Shown here: piece by piece, positions 45,533 to 56,922 of the stretch
Numbering within the stretch: position 1 is the stretch's first letter
Layout: every line of letters begins with the position of its first letter
Assembly (NCBI GenBank): GCA_030649335.1
Contig: JAUSLL010000003.1
Location: 1 to 64,000, forward strand
DNA from: Parvibaculum sp.
GTDB taxonomy: Bacteria; Pseudomonadota; Alphaproteobacteria; Parvibaculales; Parvibaculaceae
Direction: 5' to 3'
DNA: 64,000 nt
The notes under the pieces: generated by a model
What the model was told of the DNA's origin: nothing
Database searches by the model: none
Seen by the model: the letters and a program-made list of their open reading frames with translations, nothing else
Position numbers and translations under genes: made by a program

Positions 45533-46378
45533 TTGAGTATGCGCAAGCCGCTTACCTATTCCGCTGTAGTCCATATTGCGATTGTTATCGCCACGATCTA
45601 TGGGTTGCCGGCGCGGAAGCTCGAACCGGTTGAATCAAAAGTTCTGCCGGTCGAGTTGTTGACCGTGGCTGATGTGACGAACCTCAAGCGTCTGGCCAAG
45701 AAGCTGCCGCCCAAGCCGAAGCCGGTTGAGCAGCCGACACCGCCGGAACCCAAGCCCGAACCGGAAAAACCAAAACCCGCACCTGCGCCGGAAAAACCTG
45801 AGCCGACGCCGCCGGAGCCTGAAGAAAAGGCTGAGCCTATTCCGGACAAGGAAGCGGAAAAGCCAAAGCCCGAAGAGAAAAAGCCCGAGCCCCCCAAGCC
45901 CGAGAAGAAAAAACCGACGCCTGAAAAGCCTGCCGAGAAGAAGAAGCCGAAGTTTGATCCCAATGACATCGCGGCCCTTTTGAACAAGCAACCGAAGACC
46001 TCGTCTGAGCCTGCTGAAGCGCAGGAGTCGGATAAGGACATCAATGTTGAGGATCAGGATGATCCGACGATGCCGATGACGGTCAGCCAGATCGACGCGC
46101 TGAAGCAGAAGATCAACCAGTGTTATGACGCAGGCTTCCTCGCCGGTTCACAGGACGCTGACAAGCTATATGCGATCATCGAATTTGAGCTTGCTGAAGA
46201 CGGTTCGCTCAAAGGCGTGCCCTCGATCGGTTCCACGGGTCCGGGCGCATCCGGCCAGCTTGCGGTGCTCGCGCGCAAAGCCATTGTGCAGTGCGCGCCT
46301 TACGACAAGCTGCCCAAGGACAATTACGGCGCGTGGAAAGAAATCGAAGCGAAATTCTCTGTGCAGGGCATGCTCTGA
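45533..46378 (+). CDS. tolA: cell envelope protein TolA
   Basis: A 281-residue protein with an N-terminal membrane anchor (PLTYSAVVHIAIVIATIYGLP, about 5-24), a long middle rich in Pro, Lys and Glu (about 60-150, EPKPEPEKPKPAPAPEKPEP type) and a C-terminal TonB/TolA-like domain (MTVSQIDALKQKINQCYDAGFL...FSVQGML). The middle is proline-rich rather than the alanine-rich helix of E. coli, as in other alphaproteobacteria. Start is TTG at 45533 or ATG two codons later at 45539. Confidence 0.88.
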   Translation: MSMRKPLTYSAVVHIAIVIATIYGLPARKLEPVESKVLPVELLTVADVTNLKRLAKKLPPKPKPVEQPTPPEPKPEPEKPKPAPAPEKPEPTPPEPEEKAEPIPDKEAEKPKPEEKKPEPPKPEKKKPTPEKPAEKKKPKFDPNDIAALLNKQPKTSSEPAEAQESDKDINVEDQDDPTMPMTVSQIDALKQKINQCYDAGFLAGSQDADKLYAIIEFELAEDGSLKGVPSIGSTGPGASGQLAVLARKAIVQCAPYDKLPKDNYGAWKEIEAKFSVQGML

Positions 46379-46548
46379 TATCGGCGCGTATTTGGTGCAA
46401 AATGAGCACTAAAACCAACAATTCGTAAGAAGCGTGACCTATTCGCAGAATTGACAAATTGTGGTCCCATCCTGCTCTCATAGTCAGGGCGACGGATCAG
46501 TCGGGACGGCAGGCCCCACGACAGGCCCCAGTGGCAGGAGCGATAAGA

Positions 46549-47886
46549 ATGATGAAGAAATTTAGCGGCATGTGGCGTTCAACCCTCACGGGGGTTGCCG
46601 TTCTTGCTTTGGCGTCGGGTCTGGTACTGCCCGCTCAGGCGGCGCTTCAGATCGACATCAATACCGCCAAGACCGAGCCTATGCCGATTGCGGTGACAAA
46701 CTTTGTCGGTAGTGCCGGGCAGGAAGCGTCCGCCGGTGCCGACATCGCCAAAGTTGTGACCAATGATCTGGAGCGGTCAGGTCTCTTCAATCCGCTGGCG
46801 CAGAATTCCTTCATCGAAAAAATTTCCGACATGAATGTGCCGCCGCGTTTCGGCGATTGGCGCATCATCAAGGCGCAATCGCTGGTGACGGGGCAGGCTA
46901 AGCTTGAGGCCGACGGTCGTCTGCGCGTCGAGTTCCGCCTCTGGGACGTTTATGGCGAGCAGCAGTTGACGGGCTTGCAGTTTTTTACGACGCCAGACAA
47001 TTGGCGCCGTGTTGCGCATCTTATCTCGGATGCGATCTATGAACGCCTCACCGGCGAAAAAGGCTATTTCGACACGCGCGTTGTCTATGTGTCGGAGACC
47101 GGCCCCAAGAACCGCCGCGTCAAGCGCCTCACCATCATGGATCAGGACGGTTACAACCCGCGCATGCTGACCAATGGTGCCGAACTTGTGCTGACACCGC
47201 GTTTCAGCCCGAATTCGCAGGAAATCACTTATCTCTCCTATCACAACAACGCGCCGCGCGTTTATCTGCTCGATATCGAAACGGGTCGTCAGGAAGTGGT
47301 CGGCGAATTTCCGGGCATGACTTTCGCGCCGCGTTTCTCGCCTGATGGTCAGAAGATCATCATGAGCCTTCAGCGCGGCGGCAATTCCAACATCTACACG
47401 ATGGATTTGCGCTCGCGCAAAGTGACGCGTCTGACCAATACGGCGGCCATCGACACGTCGCCCAGCTATTCGCCGGATGGAACGCAGATCACGTTTGAGT
47501 CCGATCGTGGCGGCTCGCAGCAGATCTATGTGATGAATGCCGACGGGTCGAACCAGCACCGCATCAGCTTTGGTACGGGTCGCTATGCGACACCGGTCTG
47601 GTCGCCGCGCGGTGACTTTATTGCCTTCACCAAGATGGGTAGCGGCCAGTTCGTCATCGGCGTGATGAAACCCGATGGCACGGGCGACCGTGTGCTTACC
47701 GAGGGCTATCACAATGAGGGTCCGACTTGGGCCCCTAATGGCCGCGTGCTGATGTTCTTCCGCGAAGTGCGCGGGGCCAATGGCGGTCCGGGCCTCTGGT
47801 CGGTCGATCTGACCGGTCACAATGAGCGTCCGGTGCCTGCGCCAACATTCGCGTCCGATCCGGCTTGGTCACCGCGAATCCAGTAA
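46549..47886 (+). CDS. tolB: Tol-Pal system beta-propeller protein TolB
   Basis: A 445-residue periplasmic protein. The signal peptide is about residues 1-31 (core [17 protein letters not shown], cleavage after QA). The N-terminal domain ([10 protein letters not shown]...DLERSGLF) precedes a six-bladed propeller with repeated PRFSPxxQEI, [43 protein letters not shown] and [12 protein letters not shown] blades. GCAGGAGCG precedes the first of two adjacent ATGs at 46549. TolB links TolA and Pal. Confidence 0.95.
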   Translation: MMKKFSGMWRSTLTGVAVLALASGLVLPAQAALQIDINTAKTEPMPIAVTNFVGSAGQEASAGADIAKVVTNDLERSGLFNPLAQNSFIEKISDMNVPPRFGDWRIIKAQSLVTGQAKLEADGRLRVEFRLWDVYGEQQLTGLQFFTTPDNWRRVAHLISDAIYERLTGEKGYFDTRVVYVSETGPKNRRVKRLTIMDQDGYNPRMLTNGAELVLTPRFSPNSQEITYLSYHNNAPRVYLLDIETGRQEVVGEFPGMTFAPRFSPDGQKIIMSLQRGGNSNIYTMDLRSRKVTRLTNTAAIDTSPSYSPDGTQITFESDRGGSQQIYVMNADGSNQHRISFGTGRYATPVWSPRGDFIAFTKMGSGQFVIGVMKPDGTGDRVLTEGYHNEGPTWAPNGRVLMFFREVRGANGGPGLWSVDLTGHNERPVPAPTFASDPAWSPRIQ

Positions 47887-47962
47887 GTTTGCGCTGGCGC
47901 GGACGGGCCGACGCCTGAAATGCTGCGTTTGTGATGCAAAAGCGCAGCGCTGCCCAACTTCT

Positions 47963-47994
47963 GCCCCGCTGAAAATGAAAGCTTTCGGCGGGGC
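47963..47994. other. hairpin downstream of tolB
   Basis: GCCCCGCTGAAA...TTTCGGCGGGGC, a strong imperfect stem in the 377-base gap between tolB and pal (47887-48263). It is followed by A rather than T residues, so it may stabilise the tolB mRNA end rather than terminate it. The remainder of the gap shows no supported gene and probably contains the pal promoter. Confidence 0.5.
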
Positions 47995-48263
47995 AAAAAT
48001 GGGTGCATTCCGAGCAGGTGCAAATATGTCACTCGGCATATGCTGAAAAGCCGCAACTCTCCCAATGCTCTTGCCAGTCTGCGGGTAAATCGGTACTGTT
48101 TTGTTGCGGTAAGGCAACCCAGCTCCTTCTGGCCGGCTGTGCTAAGCGATCATTTTCCAATACTAAGAGGGCTGGGCCTTCATCGTTTGGGATGTTTGCC
48201 GCCCAATAGCAGTAGGACAACTGAGCCGCTTTGGCCGTTGAGATTAAAATGGAGAGCACCCGA

Positions 48264-48761
48264 ATGAAGTCCCCGTATGCAGGCCTGCGGTTCGCCGCCG
48301 TGGCCGCTGCTTTTTTGATGGTCGCAGCTTGCAGCTCGACAGACGCTGCCACTGACGGCTCGTCGTCATCGTCATCGTCGACAATCACGCCCGGCACACA
48401 GGCCGATCTGACCACCAACGTTGTTGATCGCGTGTTTTTCGACACCGACAAGACGGCCCTGATGGACGAAGGCAAAGCCACACTCACGCGTCAGGCCGCG
48501 TGGATGAAGCTTTACCCGAGCCTCACGTTTGCGGTCGAAGGCCATGCCGACGAACGCGGCACACGTGAATACAACCTCGCGCTCGGCGGCCGTCGCGCCA
48601 CCGCCGCGAAAGACTTCCTCGTCAGCCTCGGCGTTGATGGCTCGCGCCTCAACACCGTGTCTTACGGCAAAGAGCGTCCTGTTTGCCTCGAATCGTCTGA
48701 CGATTGCTGGGCCCAGAACCGTCGCGCTGTGACGGTTGTTGCCGAAGGCGCTGGCAGCTAA
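48264..48761 (+). CDS. pal: peptidoglycan-associated lipoprotein Pal
   Basis: A 165-residue outer-membrane lipoprotein. The lipobox MVAAC is at about 24-28; the chain after it begins Cys-Ser-Ser, followed by a serine run. The OmpA-like domain (RVFFDTDKTALMDEGKATLTRQAAWMKLYPSLTFAVEGHADERGTREYNLALGGRRATAAKDFLVSLG) contains the peptidoglycan-binding Asp and Arg residues. GGAG precedes the ATG at 48264 by 10 bases. It is followed by a strong terminator, yet cpoB lies just beyond. Confidence 0.94.
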   Translation: MKSPYAGLRFAAVAAAFLMVAACSSTDAATDGSSSSSSSTITPGTQADLTTNVVDRVFFDTDKTALMDEGKATLTRQAAWMKLYPSLTFAVEGHADERGTREYNLALGGRRATAAKDFLVSLGVDGSRLNTVSYGKERPVCLESSDDCWAQNRRAVTVVAEGAGS

Positions 48762-48790
48762 TACGGCGTTTAGCCGAATTGATCGTACGG

Positions 48791-48834
48791 GAGCGCCCTT
48801 TCGCTATATGCGAGAGGGCGCTCTCTGCGTTTTT
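48791..48834 (+). terminator. pal terminator
   Basis: GAGCGCCCTTTCGC / GCGAGAGGGCGCTC with a 5-base loop, then CTCTGCGTTTTT. Confidence 0.8.
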
Positions 48835-49005
48835 GGCCCCCCTGTTTTTGAGGGTGGCCCAATGTTCGATTGCGCCCTGCTGATGCGCCTAAATTTGGTC
48901 GCTATGTTGGGTACGATGTTTGACCAAGGGGGGCTTTGCGCGGTGCCGGTTCGGGCCATGCGCATCGCTGGTGTGCGTATGACAAATCGTCTTGAGGCTG
49001 ATCTG

Positions 49006-49854
49006 GTGATTAAGAAAACATCTTTCGTCGTGAGCGGCTTGGTCGCTCTGGTGGGTTTGACGGCACTTCTGCCGGTGGTGGCGCAAGCCGAAGACGCCGA
49101 TTTGCGTTCGATCAACAATCGCCTCGACCGCATCGAGCGTTCGGTCAGCGACATGCGCCGCAACGGTGGCAGCAGCAATTCTGGCGGCGATGCAGGTTCC
49201 CTCAGCACCGATGCGCAAGTCCGTCTCAGTGAGCTTGAAGACCAGATACGCAGCATGATGGGCCGCATCGAGGAACTTGGTCACAAGATCGACGTCGTCA
49301 ATCAGGATTTGCAGACTTACAAGGAAGCCAATGATCTGCGCTTTCAGAACAGTGGCGGCGCATCCGCCGCTGCGGGGGCTGATGCGCCTGCCGCTTCACC
49401 TGCTGCCGCTAAGGCGGCTGCCGCACCGGCCAGGGTCGCCGAAGCCGCGCCCACGGTGACGCTGCCCAACGGCACACCGCAGGTCCAGTATGATTTTGCC
49501 ATTGATCTGTTGAAGCGCGGAGACTTCCCCAAGGCGCGCGACGGGTTCAAGCAGTTCCTGCAGGCTCATCCCAAAGACCCGCTTGCCGGTAACGCACAAT
49601 ATTGGCTGGGCGAAACTTATTACGTGCAGGGACAGTATAAAGACGCTGCCGATAGTTTTCTCAAGGGCTACACAACTTATTCCAAGAGCACCAAGGCGCC
49701 CGACAGTCTTCTCAAGCTCGGCATGACGCTGGTCGCGCTGAAGCAGAAAGATGCAGCCTGCGCCACATTTGGTCAGCTCAAAGAGCAATTCCCGTCGGCT
49801 TCACCTGCCATCGTCGCCCGCAACAAGCAGGAACGCCAGAAGGCCGGCTGCTGA
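49006..49854 (+). CDS. cpoB: Tol-Pal coordinator CpoB/YbgF
   Basis: A 282-residue periplasmic protein. I choose GTG at 49006, which gives a typical signal peptide (VIKKTSFVVSGLVALVGLTALLPVVAQA) and has TTGAGG upstream; ATGs at 48958 and 48979 are alternatives. After the signal come an N-terminal trimerising coiled coil (LRSINNRLDRIERSVSDMRR), an Ala/Pro linker, and TPR repeats near the C terminus (VQYDFAIDLLKRGDFPKARDGFKQFLQAHPKDPLAGNAQYWLGETYYVQGQYKDAADSFLKGY). CpoB coordinates peptidoglycan synthesis and Tol constriction. Confidence 0.9.
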   Translation: MIKKTSFVVSGLVALVGLTALLPVVAQAEDADLRSINNRLDRIERSVSDMRRNGGSSNSGGDAGSLSTDAQVRLSELEDQIRSMMGRIEELGHKIDVVNQDLQTYKEANDLRFQNSGGASAAAGADAPAASPAAAKAAAAPARVAEAAPTVTLPNGTPQVQYDFAIDLLKRGDFPKARDGFKQFLQAHPKDPLAGNAQYWLGETYYVQGQYKDAADSFLKGYTTYSKSTKAPDSLLKLGMTLVALKQKDAACATFGQLKEQFPSASPAIVARNKQERQKAGC

Positions 49855-49863
49855 GGATTTCTT

Positions 49864-51171
49864 ATGTCGCGACCTGAAGCAGTTTTGACAGCGGCGACCT
49901 TCGCGTCCCGCCTCAAGGCGCTTCACGCAGGCCCGAGGATCGCCGTGGCTTTATCCGGCGGTGCGGATTCGCTGTCCCTCCTTGTGCTATGCGCGCAATG
50001 GGCAGCGAAATCGAAATCACGTTTTGTCATCGCCTATACGGTCGATCACGGGTTGCGCAAGGAAGCGGCGGCGGAAGCCCGCGCTTGTGGTCGCATGGCA
50101 AAGACGCTCGGTGTTTCCCATCGCGTGCTGCGTTGGAAAGGCGAGAAGCCCGCATCCGGCATTCAGGCAGCGGCGCGCGACGCGCGCTATGCCTTGCTCG
50201 CGGAGGCGTGCAGGCGCGACAAAATCGACGATCTTCTCACCGCCCATCATCTTGATGATCAGGCCGAAACATTTCTCATGCGTCTTGCACGCGGCAGTGG
50301 TGTCGATGGTCTTGCTGCCATGGCATCTGAGCGCCCGCTGGAACATGGTGTGCGTCTGTTGCGTCCGTTGCTCGATGTGCCGCGCGAAAATCTCCGCGCC
50401 ATTGTTGCGCGGGCGGGGTTGAGCGCCATTGAAGATCCGAGCAATGACAATCCGCGTTTTGATCGCGTCAAAGCCCGCCGCCTCATGTCAGAGCTTGCGG
50501 CCTTGGGGCTGACGCGCGAGCGTCTGGCCGACACGGCCACCAATATGGCGCGTGCGCGGTCGGCGCTTCAGGCGGCAACGGATGAATTGTTTGATGTCGC
50601 TCACCGGCATCCGGGTGGTTTTATTCACATCGATGTTGCTCCGCTTCTTGCGGCACCGGACGAAATCGCCTTGCGTGTGCTGGCGCATATTCTGCGCGCG
50701 GTCGGCGGGACTTCTTATGCGCCGCGCTTTGATGCACTGACGGCAATCCACGCTGCGCTCGCCTCAGGTGCGCTCGCCAAGGCCCGCACGCTCAACGGCT
50801 GCCGCCTTGTTGTCGCCCGTGGCCGCCTTCTCGTCACGCGCGAGGCTTCGGCGGCGTTCAAAGCCGCGCCCGTTTTGCTACAGACGCGTGATGCGGTTCT
50901 TTGGGACGGACGCTTTTCCGTCTCGCTCACCGGCGGCAAGCTTCCCAAATCCGGTTCTGCGCCGGAGGTGCGGGCACTCGGTGCGGAGGGCCTCAAATTT
51001 GCGCATGCGGTGGGCTGTGCTGAGCCTGATTGGCCGAAATCTGTGCTTCCGACGCTTCCCGCGCTCTGGGCGGGAGAAAGGCTCCTTGCCGTCCCGCATC
51101 TGGCGTTTCAGGCCGCAGACACGGGGTTAACGGCCCGGTTTGTCTATCGCGGCCATTTTACGTCTCTGTAA
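49864..51171 (+). CDS. tilS: tRNA(Ile)-lysidine synthase
   Basis: A 435-residue N-type ATP pyrophosphatase that makes lysidine at position 34 of tRNA-Ile(CAU). The PP-loop SGGADSLSLLVL is at about 31-42, and AHHLDDQAETFLMRLARGSGVDGLAAM marks the family. The C-terminal third is weakly conserved. It lies between cpoB and ftsH, the usual alphaproteobacterial order, 10 bases after cpoB. Confidence 0.92.
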   Translation: MSRPEAVLTAATFASRLKALHAGPRIAVALSGGADSLSLLVLCAQWAAKSKSRFVIAYTVDHGLRKEAAAEARACGRMAKTLGVSHRVLRWKGEKPASGIQAAARDARYALLAEACRRDKIDDLLTAHHLDDQAETFLMRLARGSGVDGLAAMASERPLEHGVRLLRPLLDVPRENLRAIVARAGLSAIEDPSNDNPRFDRVKARRLMSELAALGLTRERLADTATNMARARSALQAATDELFDVAHRHPGGFIHIDVAPLLAAPDEIALRVLAHILRAVGGTSYAPRFDALTAIHAALASGALAKARTLNGCRLVVARGRLLVTREASAAFKAAPVLLQTRDAVLWDGRFSVSLTGGKLPKSGSAPEVRALGAEGLKFAHAVGCAEPDWPKSVLPTLPALWAGERLLAVPHLAFQAADTGLTARFVYRGHFTSL

Positions 51172-51237
51172 CAGGGCTTTTACCCCTTTGCTGCCACACT
51201 CATCGTGCGTAATGCAGGGGAAAGCGGGGATAGGCCA

Positions 51238-51266
51238 CTTGGTTATTAGGACCAAGGACCTTATCT
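51238..51266 (+). promoter_or_regulatory. candidate RpoH (heat-shock sigma) promoter of ftsH
   Basis: CTTG (51238-51241), an 18-base spacer, and CTTATCT (51260-51266), which matches the alphaproteobacterial RpoH consensus CTTG-N17/18-CYTATNT. It is about 140 bases before the ftsH start. ftsH is a known RpoH target in other proteobacteria. Confidence 0.5.
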
Positions 51267-51408
51267 TCATTGGGTAGAATGTGGCATTAGCGGGCCACAG
51301 GGCATGAAATCGAGGAGACAGGCCGCTCTGGCACGGCTCCTGCTGAGTGACCTGAGGCACTGTTCCGCCAAGAGATATCGCCACGTAGAGACACGAAAAG
51401 GTCCAACT

Positions 51409-53322
<1,914 letters not shown>

Positions 53323-53343
53323 TTGCCGTTTGATTGAAATTGA

Positions 53344-53372
53344 AAAGGGAGGCTCTTGAGCCTCCCTTTTTT
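53344..53372 (+). terminator. ftsH terminator (GGGAGGCTC family)
   Basis: AGGGAGGCTC-TTGA-GCCTCCC then TTTTTT. The same GGGAGGCT/AGCCTCCC hairpin ends three more genes downstream (54171, 55305, 56923). Confidence 0.93.
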
Positions 53373-53450
53373 CATGTGCGAACCTGGGTTAGATTCTGAT
53401 GATTCACTAGATGCTCGGTCTTCAGAAGATTGAAACGGGGGAAATGCTTC

Positions 53451-54149
53451 ATGTCTATGTCACGACGTTTGTCAGCCGAATTTATCGGCACTTTCTGGCT
53501 TGTCTTCGGCGGTTGCGGTTCGGCTGTTTTTGCCGCTGCCTTTCCTGAACTCGGTATCGGCTTTGCGGGCGTCGCGCTCGCCTTCGGTCTCACGGTGCTC
53601 ACCATGGCCTATGCGGTCGGCCATATTTCGGGCGGCCATTTCAATCCGGCCGTCAGCATCGGCCTCGCTGTCAGCGGTCGTTTTGCCGTCAAGGATGTCG
53701 TGCCCTATGTCGTTGTACAGGTCCTTGCCGCTATCGTTGCTGCATGGGTCATTATGCATATCGCCTCGGGTCGGCTCGACTTTGATATTGCAGTCAACGG
53801 CCTTGCCGCCAATGGCTATGGCGCGCATTCTCCGGGCGGCTACAGCATGGAGGCGGGCTTCCTCGCCGAAGTCGTGCTCACATTCGGCTTCCTCATCGTC
53901 ATTCTGGGGGCGACGCATAAGAACGCCGCTGTGGGCTTTGCTGGTATTCCCATCGGTCTTGCGTTGACGCTCATTCATCTCGTGTCGATCCCGATCACCA
54001 ATACATCGGTCAATCCGGCGCGCAGCACAGGCCCGGCACTCTTCGTCGGCGGTGATGCGGTGGACCAGCTTTGGCTCTTCTGGGTCGCGCCCATCATCGG
54101 CGCAATCATTGCGGGGCTTGTCTATCGTTGGTTGTTGAAGGACGACTGA
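53451..54149 (+). CDS. aqpZ: aquaporin Z
   Basis: A 232-residue water channel with six membrane helices. Both pore loops have their NPA motifs, [17 protein letters not shown] (about 60-76) and [33 protein letters not shown] (about 181-212). The second is preceded by the [10 protein letters not shown] typical of AqpZ, with the selectivity Arg in place. Length and C terminus are normal. It has its own terminator and stands between ftsH and the SDR gene. Confidence 0.94.
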   Translation: MSMSRRLSAEFIGTFWLVFGGCGSAVFAAAFPELGIGFAGVALAFGLTVLTMAYAVGHISGGHFNPAVSIGLAVSGRFAVKDVVPYVVVQVLAAIVAAWVIMHIASGRLDFDIAVNGLAANGYGAHSPGGYSMEAGFLAEVVLTFGFLIVILGATHKNAAVGFAGIPIGLALTLIHLVSIPITNTSVNPARSTGPALFVGGDAVDQLWLFWVAPIIGAIIAGLVYRWLLKDD

Positions 54150-54170
54150 GCGGCCCTTAACAGAGATAAC

Positions 54171-54196
54171 GGGAGGCTCTTGAGCCTCCCTTTTTT
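54171..54196 (+). terminator. aqpZ terminator (GGGAGGCTC family)
   Basis: GGGAGGCTC-TT-GAGCCTCCC then TTTTTT; identical across about 30 bases, including the trailing CATG, to the ftsH terminator. Confidence 0.93.
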
Positions 54197-54294
54197 CATG
54201 TCTGCGATTTGAGCAGAGCGTCTGAAATTGACGCAACCCTGTGCATATGTTGCACTCCTCCGCCCACCCTCATTTTCTCGTCGGAGATATACTC

Positions 54295-55275
54295 ATGGCC
54301 CGTACCGCATTTGTGACCGGTGCCACCGGTTTTGTCGGCCTCAATCTGGTTCAGCAACTTATGGCCGAAGGTTGGGACGTGACCGCGCTCCATCGCTCGT
54401 CTTCTGATCTGACTTTTCTTAGCCGCTTCGGCCCGGGTCTCGCGGTCGGCGAGATTACTGATCGGGCCTCTTTGTTTGCCGCCATACCGCAAGGCACGGA
54501 TACGCTGTTCCACGTGGCGGGCAATACCAGCATGTGGCACAAGGGTGATGCCGAGCAGACGCGTGACAATGTTGATGGCACGCGCAATGTCGTCGAGGCC
54601 GCGAAGGCCAAAGGTGTCCGGCGCTTGATTGTCACCTCTTCCATTTCCGCTTATGGCCCTGTGTCGGGCGAAGTCACCGAGACGACGCCGAGCCTCGCTG
54701 AAAAATCCTCCGTTAATTACGAGCGCACCAAATGGCAGGCGCAAGAGATCGCCCGCGCGGCCGTCGGCGACGGTCTTGAAGTCGTCATCATGCAGCCGGG
54801 TGCGATTATGGGTGCCTATGATATTGGCACCTGGTCACGCATGTTTCTCATGGTGCGCGATGGCAAGCTGCCCGGTGTGCCACCGGCGCAGCTTACGTTT
54901 ACGCATGTGCGCGAGGTTGTCGGCGCTCATATCGCGGCAGCCGACAAGGGCGAGAACGGCGGCCAATATCTTTTGGCGGGCGAGAACAGCACCATGCTGG
55001 CGCTGGTGACCGAGATCGGGCAGCTGCTCGGCAAATCGGTTCCGAAGAAACCGCTACCATTGGGTGTCATGCGTATCGCCGCGATGGTCGGCGGTTTGGC
55101 GAGCAGCATCACCGGCAAAGAACCGTCCATAACAAGTGAGATGGTCGAAGCCTTCAGCCATCCGATGACGACACAATCAGCCAAGGCCCAACGTGACCTC
55201 GGCTACAAGATCGTGCCGCTCAAGGTGATGGTGAAAGACTGCTACGACTGGATGGTCGCCGAAGGGCGCATTTGA
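54295..55275 (+). CDS. NAD(P)-dependent epimerase/dehydratase (extended SDR, dihydroflavonol-reductase-like)
   Basis: A 326-residue extended short-chain dehydrogenase. The cofactor motif is TGATGFVGLNLVQQL (about 8-22), the catalytic serine lies in IVTSSISAYGP, and the YxxxK pair in NYERTKWQAQEIA. The MARTAFVTGATGFVG...FHVAGNTSMWHKGDAEQTRDNVDGTRNVVEAAK layout is that of the dihydroflavonol-4-reductase/3-beta-HSD-like group acting on varied sterol or carbonyl substrates. TCGGAGATATACTC provides the ribosome-binding site of the ATG at 54295. Confidence 0.85.
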   Translation: MARTAFVTGATGFVGLNLVQQLMAEGWDVTALHRSSSDLTFLSRFGPGLAVGEITDRASLFAAIPQGTDTLFHVAGNTSMWHKGDAEQTRDNVDGTRNVVEAAKAKGVRRLIVTSSISAYGPVSGEVTETTPSLAEKSSVNYERTKWQAQEIARAAVGDGLEVVIMQPGAIMGAYDIGTWSRMFLMVRDGKLPGVPPAQLTFTHVREVVGAHIAAADKGENGGQYLLAGENSTMLALVTEIGQLLGKSVPKKPLPLGVMRIAAMVGGLASSITGKEPSITSEMVEAFSHPMTTQSAKAQRDLGYKIVPLKVMVKDCYDWMVAEGRI

Positions 55276-55304
55276 GGCTGATTTCCCGGTTGCGCGACAT
55301 TCTG

Positions 55305-55330
55305 AGGGAGGCTTTTGAGCCTCCTTTTTT
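55305..55330 (+). terminator. SDR gene terminator (GGAGGCT family)
   Basis: GGAGGCT-TTTG-AGCCTCC then TTTTTT, a third copy of the hairpin with a changed loop. Confidence 0.88.
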
Positions 55331-55370
55331 GTTTTGCGCTGAAATCTCTGGACAGTTCTGTCGATTTTAT

Positions 55371-55394
55371 TTATAAGTGTTTACTAACTTATAA
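55371..55394. promoter_or_regulatory. inverted-repeat operator before the TetR gene
   Basis: TTATAAGT-N8-ACTTATAA, perfect 8-base arms, ends 11 bases before the regulator's ATG. Its position over the likely promoter or start site suggests autoregulation. Confidence 0.6.
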
Positions 55395-55405
55395 ATGAGC
55401 AAATC

Positions 55406-55999
55406 ATGGGCCGACGCAAAAAAATCGAGGATGGCGACTTACTGAGCGTGGCGCGTGGCGTCTTCAGTGAGCGCGGTCTTGTCGGCTCGTCCAAGCTGAT
55501 TGCCGAGCGGGCAGGCGTGTCGGAAGCCGCCTTGTTCCAGCGTTTTGGAACGCGGGACAAGCTGTTCTTTGCGTCCATGATGCCGCCGTCCTTTGCAGCA
55601 GAAGAAGTGGTTGCGAGGGCAGCTTCAGAGGCGGGCACCCCGCGTGACGCTTTGCAGATTATCGCCAAACGCTCGCTTGTCTTTTTCCGCGAAGTTATAG
55701 GTGTCGCGCTCGTGCTCATGTCGCACCCAAGTTTCGACATGACCGATATCGCGCGCAAGCACGGCGGCGAAAATCCCGGTGCGCGTCTCATTGCGGCTTT
55801 GTCGCTTTGGCTCGGTGATGAATCTGTGGCCGGTCGCGTCCATTGTCCGGACCCGCAGGCCAGCGCAGATCTTATCGTCGCAGCGCTTCACAGTGTGGTG
55901 CTGTTTGAACACCTAGGCATCTACGACAAAGCCGCAGGTGACGCGCGGGCGCTTGCTGCCATTGATGCCATCTGGCCTGCCTTGGAAATCAGAAGCTGA
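55406..55999 (+). CDS. TetR/AcrR family transcriptional regulator
   Basis: A 197-residue repressor-type protein. The DNA-binding domain is at the N terminus: MGRRKKIEDGDLLSVARGVFSERGLVGSSKLIAERAGVSEAALFQRFGTRDKLFFASM, with the helix-turn-helix at about 32-51. The C-terminal ligand domain is unlike well-known subfamilies. It is followed after 16 bases by the fatty-acid hydroxylase gene, with which it is probably co-transcribed and which it may control, and preceded by its own inverted-repeat operator. Confidence 0.88.
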   Translation: MGRRKKIEDGDLLSVARGVFSERGLVGSSKLIAERAGVSEAALFQRFGTRDKLFFASMMPPSFAAEEVVARAASEAGTPRDALQIIAKRSLVFFREVIGVALVLMSHPSFDMTDIARKHGGENPGARLIAALSLWLGDESVAGRVHCPDPQASADLIVAALHSVVLFEHLGIYDKAAGDARALAAIDAIWPALEIRS

Positions 56000-56015
56000 A
56001 ATCAGAGAGTGTTCC

Positions 56016-56918
56016 ATGAGTGATCATGAACCGTTGCAGCGTGTTGTGCCGTTCTTCTTTTCCCGTTTGTTCTATCCGCTCGTCTTTTTTAGCAGCGTAG
56101 GCGTCGGGCTTGTCGCCATTGCGCACGGCTGGAACTACGGCATCGTCAGCGGCGCGTTGATCGGCGGCACGGCCATCTCACTTATCGCGTTGGAGACGAT
56201 CTATCCCGCCAAACGGGCGTGGCGAATGACTTTCATTTCGTTTTTCAAACGTGACCTCAAGTATATGGTGGCCGGAATATCGGCCAGCGCGGCCATTTCC
56301 TATTTGGGCGCGTTGGCCGCGCTTGAGGTCGCGTCATTCCGTGCCGGATTTGCAAGTGAGCTTCCGCTCTATCTGTCCCTGCCGCTTGCCATTCTGATTT
56401 TCGATTTCATCCAGTACTGGACACATCGTTGGATGCACGAAACAACGTGGCCGCTCGGTGGTCTGTTGTGGCGCATCCATGCCGGTCATCACTTGCCTGA
56501 TGCGGTCTATGTGCTGATGCATCCGGTGGCTCATCCTCTCAACGATATTATTGTGCGTCAGGGTCTGAACATCGGCCTCATCTGGCTCATTGGTTTCAAT
56601 ACGGACACTGTTTTGATTTTTACGATCATCACGGTCGTTGGCGGATTGTTTTCACATTTCAATCTTGATGTGCGCGCGGGTGTTCTCAACTACTTTTTTG
56701 TCTCGACAGAGCTGCACCGTTTTCACCACAGCGCCGATCTCGATGAGAGTAAAAACTTTGGCATCATCACGCCTTTTTGGGACATTGTTTTCGGTACATT
56801 TGTTTATCGTCCCGGGCGGTTGCCGCAAAGGATCGGCGTAGTGGACCCCGCGCAATATCCCCCGTCCAATCATTATTGGGCGGTGTTCATGCTGCCGTTC
56901 AGGCGCGCGGCACGATAA
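56016..56918 (+). CDS. sterol desaturase/fatty acid hydroxylase family membrane protein
   Basis: A 300-residue di-iron membrane oxygenase. The histidine motifs are complete: HRWMH (137-141), HAGHH (155-159) and LHRFHH (near 230). Around them lie four or more membrane helices (about 20-36, 42-62, 84-106, 118-134). The family hydroxylates or desaturates sterols, carotenoids and fatty acids; the QYWTHRWMHET start of the first motif is typical of the bacterial fatty-acid hydroxylase type. It sits immediately after the TetR gene. Confidence 0.86.
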   Translation: MSDHEPLQRVVPFFFSRLFYPLVFFSSVGVGLVAIAHGWNYGIVSGALIGGTAISLIALETIYPAKRAWRMTFISFFKRDLKYMVAGISASAAISYLGALAALEVASFRAGFASELPLYLSLPLAILIFDFIQYWTHRWMHETTWPLGGLLWRIHAGHHLPDAVYVLMHPVAHPLNDIIVRQGLNIGLIWLIGFNTDTVLIFTIITVVGGLFSHFNLDVRAGVLNYFFVSTELHRFHHSADLDESKNFGIITPFWDIVFGTFVYRPGRLPQRIGVVDPAQYPPSNHYWAVFMLPFRRAAR

Positions 56919-56922
56919 AAAA

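Noticed and set aside
46777-47820. 347-codon minus-strand frame opposite tolB
   Set aside because: Antisense of the TolB propeller, whose blades are intact.
48231-48263. Longer start for Pal
   Set aside because: The upstream codons have no signal-peptide character; the ATG at 48264 with GGAG gives a compact lipoprotein signal.
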